A program made the position numbers and the translations under genes. The notes beneath the pieces are model-generated. The model was not told where the DNA came from, did not search any database, and was given only the letters and a program-made list of their open reading frames with translations. From Siphonodentalium dalli (taxonomy: Eukaryota > Mollusca > Scaphopoda > Gadilida > Siphonodentaliidae), in the NCBI GenBank assembly GCA_032622095.1, contig CP136065.1:249053474-249117473 (forward strand): 64,000 nt of DNA. The letters are read 5' to 3'. How positions within the stretch are numbered: position 1 is the first letter of the stretch; each line of letters opens with the position of its first letter. This document shows positions 54,971 through 64,000 of this stretch, one piece after another.

Positions 54971-56347
54971 GTGCACTTGTGTATGGAGCAAAAATGGTTT
55001 ACGAATGATTGCTTAACCCTGTATACGGATGCTGCCGGCTCTTTAGGCTTTAGTGGAATCTTCGGTAACCAATGGTTTTACTCAGCATGGCATAGCGATG
55101 TATCAGAAATCAACATCGCAGTGCTTGAATTATATCCTATAGTGTTGGCAATGCGTCTGTGGGGCCATACTTTAAAGAATAAACAGATATTATTTTTCTC
55201 CGATAATCAGGCGGTGGTTAGTGATCAATAAACAAACAACTAAGGAAAGGAATATATTGGAGTTATTACGTCAGTTAGTTTTGATATGCATTCAGAAGAA
55301 CATACATTTTAAAGCGAGGTATGTTCCGGGGAGAGACAATAGGTTGGCTGACTCTCTTTCTCGATTACAGGTACAGGAATTCAGGCGTTTAGCCCCCGAT
55401 TGCGATCCACATCCAGTGTCCATCCCAGTCGCGCTCCATCTCAAGAACTTAATCAAACCATGAACACTTTATTACAGAATGCAATATCACCGGCAACTCA
55501 TAAAGCCTACAGTAGTGCCTTGGAAAAATTCAATTTATTTTGCGCTCAATACCAATTACCGACCACAATGCCTATCAAACCTAACAATTTAGGTTGGTTC
55601 ATAGCACATTTGTTTAATCGGAAATATGCTGCAAAGACAATTTCTTCAATCATGTCGGCGATATCATATGTCCACAAAATGCATCACCTACCTGACCCAA
55701 TGCAGTCGTTTATGCTGCAAAAAATATTGGTGGCAGTACGAAGACTCCGACCGTCAATTGACGTACGTTTACCAATCACTCAATCTATTTTGCATAATCT
55801 AGTGCGAGCCGTACGACCATGTAGTGACACATTTTATATCACTCATCTATATGAGGCTCTGTTTACATTTGCATTCTATGCATTTGCTCGGATAGGAGAA
55901 CTGTGCCCGCCACAAGCAAACATGCAAGCAAATGTTTTGCAGCTGTCAGATGTCAGCGACACGATTCTGTAACAACAGTCACTTTCCGCAAATTCAAACA
56001 CAATATCGATGGTAAACCTCATTATCACGCTACCATCTTCAAGCCAGTCGAATTTTTGCCCAATCAGGTTATTACGGCGGTATATTGAGTTGCGAGGCAC
56101 ATCAAATGGCCCTCTTTTCATTAATAGTGATAGCACCCCAGTATTACGTTCACAATTTGTCAATAAATTGCAGCAATGTTTGGCATATTTAGGCTTGGAT
56201 TCCACTAATTTTAAAGGCCATTCATTTCGGATTGGGGCATGTACATGGGCCGCTGAGAAGGGTTTTTCTGATGCACAGATTAGACTAATGGGGAGATGGA
56301 GGTCAGACGCTTTTAAGCATTACATTCGTAGTCAACCATTATTATAG
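54971..56347 (+). pseudogene. 5'-truncated DIRS-like retrotransposon: RNase H + tyrosine recombinase
   Basis: Frames 54971-55231, 55221-55463, 55400-55972 and 56009-56347 are one decayed coding region with at least two frameshifts (near 55215 and 55970). The first part is an RNase H: LTLYTDAAGSLGFSGIFG, then LELYPIVLAM, FFSDNQAVV, and later ARYVPGRDNRLADSLSR. The last part is a tyrosine recombinase: SPATHKAYSSALEKFNLFC, AFARIGELC (first Arg), GHSFRIGA (HxxR) and GRWRSDAFKHYIRSQ (Tyr). RNase H followed by a tyrosine recombinase is the order of DIRS/Ngaro retrotransposons. The reverse transcriptase is missing. It cannot be active. Confidence 0.85.
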
Positions 56348-56389
56348 GCAGAATTCAGCAGATAAATTATTGGTCAATATCCTCATACT

Positions 56390-57220
56390 AGCCTGGAGGG
56401 AGGAGCTTGGTCTCCAGTCTTGCAGGGCTAGACTGGGGACACAATGCTTCAATTTTAAGCTTAACATTAATATTGAGGGCGGGGCTGAGTCTCTAGTCTT
56501 GCAGGGCTAGATTGGGGACAAAATGCTTCAATTTGAACAAACGTTTTCAATCATAACCCATTTAATTCTTTATGTCAAGATAAACTATTGGTCAATAGGC
56601 TCAATACTAGTCCGTGTGAAGGGGCTTCGTCTCCAGTCTTGCAGGGCTAGGCTGGGGACAAAATACATCAATTTTAAGCTTAACATTAGTATAGAGGGAG
56701 GGGCCCAGTCTCCAATCTTGCAGGGCTAGATTGGGGACAAAAATGCTTCATTTTAACAAATGTTTTCAAAAATAATCTGTTTAATACTTTGTCAAGATAA
56801 ATTATTGGTCAATATGCTCAACATTAGTCTGGGGAGGGGCTGCGTCTCCAGTCTTGCAGGGCTAGGCTGGGGACAAAATGCTTCAATTTAAGCTTAACAT
56901 TAAGTATAGTGGGAGGGGCTGAGTCTCCAGTCTTGCAGGGCTAGATTGGGGACAAAATGCTTCATTTTAACAAATGTTTTCTATTAGTATAGAGGGAGGG
57001 GCTGAGTCTCCGGTCTTGCAGGGCTAGATTGGGGACAAAATGCTTCATTTTTAGGGCAGTGATATTTAAACTATTAACAGCCGTGATTGCCGATAGTCAC
57101 CCTCATATAACCTATACATTAAGTAAATTTACCTCTTGTCAGTTTTGCAGGGCTAAAACTGGCACAAATTTTTTCATTCTACTAGTAGTTCGGTCGTTCT
57201 TGCAGGGCTAGATCGACCCC
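56390..57220. repeat. Nine hairpins sharing the loop TTGCAGGGCTA
   Basis: Hairpins at 56410-56440, 56489-56519, 56629-56659, 56708-56738, 56844-56874, 56923-56953, 57006-57036, 57139-57162 and 57192-57217. The loop core is constant (tgcagggcta). The stems vary but remain paired, for example ccagtc/gactgg, ccaatc/gattgg and cagtttt/aaaactg. They lie directly 3' of the recombinase fragment, so they may be the non-coding 3' part of that retroelement. Spacers contain aaaatgcttcaatttt and taagcttaacatta. Confidence 0.85.
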
Positions 57221-57237
57221 CCCCCCTTTTTTTTCTA

Positions 57238-58212
57238 TGTTGTGGGCGTGATGAAGTCTTTCAACTTCATCTGTGGCGGTCTTTTGGTCGCCCGCAACAT
57301 TATTTTTAGGTTATGTAAATATTCTATTTCAGGATTCGTTATGTATATAAATATTTTATGATTTTCTATATAAATGTCCCATCTCAAAAACACAGCTGAT
57401 GGGAGCCATATCCACAATAAAACAATGTCTTCATCTTTCTTCACTCTAACCCTGGGTCGTTATGCATAAATATACATTCGCACGTAGTCGTGTGTTTTTA
57501 TGCTTAACGTCACAGACGATCATTGCTTCCTAGTTCAAATAGTTAATTTGGTTACGATTATAAGAACCGGAAGTTGCGCAGTGTAACGTTAAATCAGGTC
57601 CGCGCACACATTCGAAAGACGCTGTGCAATCAACGATATAGATTCTAAGAACAGCCAGCATCGCAAGACAGCGGCTGTTACTTCATTACGCTAATTACTA
57701 ATTAAACATTCTCATTGGTTGATGAGTTATTACGAGGGGGGACAGCTTGAGAAATCTAAAAGCTAATAGGATAGCGTCCTTTCACAAGAACTTTCGTTGG
57801 GTGTAGGACGCAAAAAGTTTTCGTCGTGGTTTTTCCTTGCTTTCTAAGTTTCAACACGTTTTGTTTAAATTCACAAACTTTTACAACACACAATTTTTAG
57901 TTTCTTGGCCCACCACCACCCCATAGAGCACCACCTTTTCTTCAGAGGCGGTCTTTTGGTCGCCCACAACATTATTTTTAGGTTATGTAAATATTCTATT
58001 TCAGGATTCGTTATGCGGTCTTTTGGTCGCCCGCAACATTATTTTTAGGTTATGTAAATATTCTATTTCAGGATTCGTTATGTATATAAATATTTTATGA
58101 TTTTCTATATAAATGTCCCATCTCAAAAACACAGCTGATGGGAGCCATATCCACAATAAAACAATGTCTTCATCTTTCTTCACTCTAACCCTGGGTCGTT
58201 ATGCATAAATAT
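57238..58212. repeat. Split direct repeats, ~200 bp twice plus a partial third
   Basis: A block from 'gcggtcttttggtcgcccgc' through 'aggttatgtaaatattctat' to 'cctgggtcgttatgcataaa' occurs at about 57275-57474 and 58015-58212. A 66-bp partial copy sits at about 57949-58014. The identical minus-strand frames in both copies (starting MKKDEDIVLLWIWLPSAV) just reflect the duplication. Split direct repeats at a 3' end are a known feature of DIRS/Ngaro elements, which would tie this to the fragment at 55-56 kb. Confidence 0.75.
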
Positions 58213-61200
58213 ATATATATTGTTTAACATTTTTTGAAAATTGAAAAACTAATGCCATTACATTTCTGAAGGTTGTGCCCCCTGGCCCTTCACTCAATTT
58301 CACTGCTTCTGCCACCCTGGTCCCAAAAATAACATTTACTCAAATTCTTGACGGAGAATCATTAATAAGAAGCATTTACTTTGGCTCTAACTGTATGCAG
58401 GTATGCCTACACATGTCAAGTGAAATCTGACATTTTTATAAACATTCCCTGGAGATCTGCTAGAGGTCATTAATTCCCAATTACAACAACAATCTATCAT
58501 ATGTATTGTTCAAATCTTTCAACAGGACATTTAACACTCCCACATCCACCACCTCTCAAGAACATATTTGGCAAACTTGAAAAGTGTCCTTTGAAAGAAC
58601 CACCAGCTCTATTTAGCTCATATTTAATATTGAGGCTCCTTTGGTGATTGGGATTCAGATTTGTTCAATCAGGGTCACCAGGTCAAGTAGGTGCAAGGCC
58701 AGCACATTACTCTTTCTCTCCATATTAATTCATGATATGTCTTCTATGCAAGAACCAAATGGCCTAATTTGCTAATATTTGGTATGAAATTACCTTGGGT
58801 GACAGATTTGTGAAAATGGGATCACAAAGTAAAATAAGGGCAGAGACATAACTATTTCCCTCCATAGTAATTCTTAAAATATGTTTGCAAGAATTAGTTA
58901 GCTTATTTAGCATGGAATGTTCTTGTTTGACTGCAATTCAGATTTTTTTTAATGGGGTCACCTGGTCAAATAGGGGCCAAGTGAAGGACAGTTTCTCTCT
59001 TAATATGCTTCCTTCACAAGGGCCATCATATCAGGTCTATTTTACTGATATTTAGTATGAAGGGTTCTTTGGTGTCTGGGATTCAAATTTATTCAGATGG
59101 GGTCACCAGGTTAAATAGGGTGGGACCAGGGACATAACTATATGTCTCGATAGTAATTCTTAAAATGTCTTCTCGAGAGGTTTGACTATTTAGCTTACAT
59201 ATAATATGGAGGATCCTTTAGTGACTGAGATTCAGGATTTGTTAAAATGAGGTCAACCTGTCAAGAAATGGCGGGGCTATGGGGAGTTCAACACTTTTGT
59301 GTTGAATAAAATCATTGAAATACCAAATACATTAAAACATCTACCTTGGAATCACCTGACCGATTCATCTGACATACATGTATGGTTTTTGGGTCCATGG
59401 ATAATTGGGCTTCAAACATGTCTAAATGGTTTTATAAAAAGGCACTTGTGAGATTGGATGATCAGTAGTGTACAGTTGGTAATTTCAAGGTGGATTTTCA
59501 CCAATCTACATACATGAAGTCTCTCTAGCCACATATCCTGTTTAGATTTACTTCTTTTAAAGTGATTATGAAAAGTTCTGACTTGTGGTCTCCCAGAGTC
59601 CCAGTTTTATCAGTCTTTGCAGTCTGGTGAGCGACCCCACAGTCATTGACTGTCTTGTTATGTAACAACTTTGAAGCTCAATATCTTGCAGTTGGTCATC
59701 GTCGAGATTTTAATGATCTTCGGTGTGCTGATGAGCCTACAATGGGGGAAATAATATTGATAAACAGCTGGTTTCGTCCATTTATTTTTTCCAGAGTTAC
59801 GACCCTTATTGAGTAATTGTACATAGTGTGATAATGATTTTACTCTTTGCATGACTAAATTCTTTCGGCAAACCCTGCTGGCCACATCCCTCTTCCGATG
59901 GTCACCATTGGATCTTTGGGGTGGCTTCTAAATGGGACCTGTCAATTTTTTCCCAAAATTATGTGTAGCCAGCCATCTCGTTTACAAGGAAATGTGGGGT
60001 TTTTTCTGAGTTATTCTCTATATGAGTTTATCGGATCTGGATGAAATTTGATATGGAGGTTTGCCATCTCGAATACGGTCAAAAGAGCGCCCATTGCCAC
60101 CCAATGATGTTTGCATTATAACGTGTGCACAGCATGCCATTGCGCGATTCACTAGCCAATCAAAAATGAATTGATAAACAGCACTTCTTAGTGACAGCCC
60201 ATCTGTTTCAACTTCATTTCTTTTTCTTTGGAAATAATCTGGTTTGTCACTCATTTAGCATCTACCTTTTGCTATTTGGTTCTCCTGCGACTGATTATAT
60301 TATATGAAATAACTTCGATTACAGTTATGATTTAAACTGAAATGTTTGAAGACAAATTTACTGTAACGTGCATAGAATTTGTCTTCCAACATCTTGCATA
60401 AATGCGAATTACCCAATCGCTGCCAATAGCGCATTTATGCGAATTCGGGGGTGCACCTGGTATAAGGGATGTAATTCTATTGTTTTGTTACATTACAAAA
60501 GGGGTTCGGTTATTTTCTTTTGAGTGATGGTGTGCGTTGATAATTTAGAATAAAGGTCAGTTAAGGTTATGCTGCCTCTGAAGTTCTATGAGTACAGTCC
60601 AAGCCAGAATATACTGTTGATGAATTCATTTTTGGTGGGATGCGATCGATGAGTGGAAAATAAGCATCATAATTGTTCCCATATGAAAAAATACAACAGC
60701 TTTATGTACAGTAGTGATACTAAACTATACTATTACTATAGTATAACATGTTATACTGTAGTAGATTATAGTTTTACTACAGTACATTATAAAGTTCTGT
60801 GATCTACCATAGTTATATAAGGATTAACTGTCATGTGGACTGTTTTTATGGAGATGTAAGTGGACATAACTTGTGCAAAACCCAAAATCCTTATATTTAT
60901 ATACATTTAGCGAAAAAGCCACTTTTGTAAATGTATTTAAATCGAAAAGTGTATCGTGACAAAAACAGCCCAAAATACCCAAAAGCACCCTTGGCAAAAG
61001 TTAATAGGAACAATTTCTCTTCATATTGAAACCCGATGATGTATCAAGTCAATCCTGCGCGAGTCCAAATGCGCCCAAAACATTACGCGTTCGTCTTTCC
61101 AAACCCAATGACGTATCGATGGTGTTGTGAGCTTGGTGTTATGAGCCGTTGCGCATTCACCGAGAAATAACTGCAACTAGACAGGTGGGCGCCGACCAAT

Positions 61201-61400
61201 CAGAATGCTGGATTTAGTGATGACAACACTTAGTATGTAAATATATTATAGTAATACTATGATAAAAAAAACTGCTGAAAAACATAAAGCAAATGCACAA
61301 GATGGCCGCCAAGGTCACGTGACCCCTATGACATTTAATGGGTTTCCACGGCGGCTGGTGATAGGTCATTGCCATATATATGGGAGAACTGGGACAATAT
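58213..61400. other. Degenerate dispersed repeats, no gene seen
   Basis: 58.6-59.3 kb holds five or so worn copies of a motif like 'tggtgactgggattcagatttg' followed by 'ggggtcaccaggtcaaat'. 59.6-60.3 kb resembles the block near 46.1 kb ('ttttacaaggaaatgtgggg', 'atcggatctggatgaaattt'). 60.7-60.8 kb is rich in inverted tatactata and tactgtagta. No coding potential is recognised. Confidence 0.5.
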
Positions 61401-61406
61401 ATAAGA

Positions 61407-61552
61407 AATAAACGGCGGTTTCAATGTGGTCATCGGATTTTGACCGCGAGAAAAAATCAGCAAACTGCATGAACCCCGAAGGGGTTCATGCGGAGTTTGC
61501 TGATTTTTTATCGCGGTCAAAACCCATGACCACGTTGAATCCGCCGTTTATT
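61407..61552. repeat. Long near-perfect hairpin, ~70-bp arms
   Basis: Arms begin ataaacggcggtttcaatgt and end ccgccgtttat. The centre is tgaaccccgaaggggttca, a tight palindrome with a 3-base loop. The arms include tttgaccgcgagaaaaaatc and its inverse. Probably a foldback MITE. Confidence 0.8.
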
Positions 61553-62049
61553 ATTTATATTTAAATACTTAAATTCATTATGAACTAGGATTGTCTGTCT
61601 TTCCCACTATTTATTCATCTATTTAAATGAACGCATGGAGTTCAGTTCAGAGTGCGAATCCTCGTTTTTTGGAAAACCAAACATTTTGAGAATACGTTCT
61701 TGAAGAACGGAAAAAAACGCAATTTCACAGTTTAGTATACACATATGACAAACTGTCTTGTTTAGCTAGTAACTAATGTAGACGTGTTGATTTCAAGAAT
61801 GATAACTGAAACTAACAATTAAGTTTCGGTTGTGTATAAGAAATCGACAACCCGCCGTTCTACCATAATGATATATTTGTGAGGTTGGGGGAATATTTGT
61901 AGCGGTAAAGAAAATGATAAGTAACGGGATTTTTGAACATCAACGTTCAGTAACACCGGGCAACAACACTGATTATAGACCAAAATAAATTTCTTGCCAA
62001 ATTCGGACGTACTATATAGATACTCAAGCAGTCGGCAATGTCCGACAAT

Positions 62050-62150
62050 CCCCGGTCATTTCCGGGACCAATGTGTTCATAAACCTATGAACGACATTGG
62101 AAGTGACGTCACGTTACGTTCATAGGTTTATGAACGCATTGAATAAGGGG
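62050..62150. repeat. Inverted pair around gttcataaacctatgaac
   Basis: 'tgttcataaacctatgaacg' at about 62072 is opposed by 'cgttcataggtttatgaacg' at about 62117, with a tgacgtcac motif between. Small foldback repeat. Confidence 0.55.
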
Positions 62151-62394
62151 GCTTGTCTACCGTAACGCTATGGGGAAATCGGAAGAGATATCGGGTGTAT
62201 GTAAATATATAAATTTAACCAATTATTTTGGTAATTGTACATAACTGCTGAAAGGCTGTATGGTATTAACAAACACACTGGAAGATATCGGCTGTCTGAT
62301 TAGCATATTACAAGGGAGATAACTCAATTAAATGAAATGTTTTTTGGGGGGTGAACTGGGCCAGTGTGGGTCGGCCAATTTGGTGGTTAAATAA

Positions 62395-62715
62395 ATAGAG
62401 GATCTCACATGAGTTTCTATTTTATACGGAATTTATCAACCGAGTTCACTAAATTCGATTTGAGCCGAGGTTTACCGAGGCTCAAATCGAATTTAGAGGA
62501 CGAGGTTGATAAATTACGTATAAAATAGGACGAGTGTGAGATACCTTTTATCACATGATCAAATAAACCCGAAATATTCATCGAAAACAACAATCATAAA
62601 CTACAGCGATCGCAAGTTATTTGAAGAACGCCGTGACGTCATCGCACGCGCTGATATTAAACGTGTCTATTACCGATAATTATGAAACTGCTTTTATGGC
62701 CAAATTATGTGATAA
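62395..62715. mobile_element. MITE with nested hairpins, copy 2
   Basis: Second copy of 52308-52638, differing by a few bases and a short deletion ('gaagcaacgc' absent). High similarity over about 310 bp points to recent movement. Confidence 0.7.
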
Positions 62716-63873
62716 ACAATATTCTCAATTCAAATCCATAAATTTATAAATTTGGATGCTAAATATCATAACAGAGAAATTGAATATCAAAGATATCTGA
62801 GATGTTCACCTCAGGACAGATTAAAGTATAGGCAAACATACTTAATAATTTCACATGAGGCCCATGGTTTGCATTCTCACCAACAAGAATTTATTGTAAG
62901 AAATATATGTACGGTACATGAATGTAGCTAGTATAGGCCCACTTCATAATTCCCAACTGCACCCCCCCCCCCCCAACTCCACAACCAGACCCACAAAATT
63001 TCCATATTTGAGAAATTCTATCTGCACCATACATGGATTGGAAGGTTTCCAACTGTTGCAAATATTCGACCTGACTTCACCCCATGAGGTTGGAACATTT
63101 CCACTGATGACCATTTGAGTCAAATATATTAACTGCAAGTACATTTCACACTAAATTCTGGTTGCAATTGACACTACCAAAATAATTCAACTTCTCTTTG
63201 GTCTGATATTTCCAGCTCAATATGTTGTGTCAGGCATGAAATCTCCAACTATTGAAAACATTGACCAAAGTTGGGAATGCAACACCCCAACCCCCATGTC
63301 GTCCCCGATTCACATGTTGACAAACTGACCATGTCCCAGTTCTCCCCACAACCTCAAAATGCATATCAATATTAATTCCAAGAATAAGCAGTAGTAATTG
63401 AAATAAAGTAATTATTTTGTCATTAACTAATATAGTTTTGCCACGTGACTGATATGTTGAAGTTATATGTATGTATGCTTTCAACCTAGATGCCACTAAA
63501 ATCAAAGCGTCTGTCTAAAAAGATGATTTTGATGTCTTATTTCGCATACAATTAAATTTGCCTCAAATCAAAACTTTGAGCAACTTGAAATATCATTTTG
63601 TTTGGGTATTTCATCAAGCATCATGGTGCATGAAACATCAGTTTGAATTGTCACTGCAATTTCAAGCCACGCCCACTGTCCCAGTTCTCCCCAGTCTCCC
63701 CTACCCCCATGGAAGTTTCAACTAAATACACTAATAATTACTCTATATTTATTGCATTTATCAATACCCATATACATGTACATAAAATACTTGTATTAAC
63801 ATCCAGAATGCTTGGCACTGGGGCGTATGTCCATGTGGCGGGGTGGCAGCAAGAGTTAATCAACAGTTCATTC
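62716..63873. other. Unique sequence with weak repeats, no gene seen
   Basis: A C-run near 62965, and two copies of 'gtcccagttctccccac' or 'cccagtctcccc' at about 63334 and 63679, suggest an eroded repeat. Open frames at 62918-63144 and 63230-63505 are short and unrecognised. Confidence 0.4.
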
Positions 63874-63877
63874 TTAA

Positions 63878-64000
63878 CCCTTTCATGATTGGGAGCTGTG
63901 CTGGTGCAACATTAAAGATCCTGGGCTAGTGCATTCTATTCTATATGGGAGTCTCACTGGCTTGCAAGATCAAGGTAAATATTGTTAGGCCAATGTATTC
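63878..64000. mobile_element. TTAA MITE family B, copy 4 (cut by window end)
   Basis: Begins after TTAA (63874-63877) with CCCTTTCATGATTGGGAGCT, then 'gtgctggtgcaacattaaag' and the start of a hairpin (gtgcattctattctatat). The right end lies outside the window. Confidence 0.75.

Overview
This is eukaryotic, animal nuclear DNA: AT-rich, intron-bearing and crowded with DNA transposons, MITEs and tandem arrays. Two conserved genes show the host is a metazoan. The mix of repeats (TTAA- and 8-bp-TSD MITEs, a DIRS-type retroelement, dispersed blocks rich in 'cgtccgtcc') resembles what I recall of marine invertebrate, especially molluscan, genomes. That taxonomic guess is weak; I cannot name the species.

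Layout. 1-8 kb: intergenic repeats, including a 26-unit ~100-bp satellite (3.8-6.4 kb). 8.07-20.5 kb, minus strand: eight coding exons of a USP12/USP46 ubiquitin protease, covering about 348 of an expected ~370 residues; the first coding exon is not found. Its introns hold several hAT-type MITEs. 20.9-30.1 kb: MITE-rich spacer with a weak candidate RPL21 promoter near 24.56 kb. 30.1-53.5 kb, plus strand: ribosomal protein L21 (RPL21), complete from start to stop (160 aa) in four coding exons. Its third visible intron is about 20 kb long. That intron contains a 23-bp minisatellite split by a 4.9-kb hAT transposon (itself carrying a second nested element), a four-fold ~1-kb segmental repeat with TE insertions, and a 37-copy, 79-bp array. 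53.5-64 kb: MITEs, a decayed DIRS-like retrotransposon fragment followed by nine hairpins with a shared loop, then old dispersed repeats.

The standout observation concerns the tandem arrays beside exons. At six of the twelve 3' splice acceptors I can place, in both genes, the intron-exon junction (last ~20-65 intron bases plus the first 9-58 exon bases) is tandemly duplicated towards the intron. None of the ten donors is. The extreme case is RPL21: the acceptor and first 58 bases of one exon are present in exactly 37 head-to-tail copies of 79 bp, and only the last copy continues into the full exon. Differences among these copies are nearly all silent for the L21 protein.

USP12/46 and RPL21 lie head to head. 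From memory, human USP12 and RPL21 are neighbours on 13q12 in the same arrangement, so this looks like old conserved linkage, although the two proteins do not act together. USP12/46 is a deubiquitinase and L21 a structural protein of the 60S ribosome.
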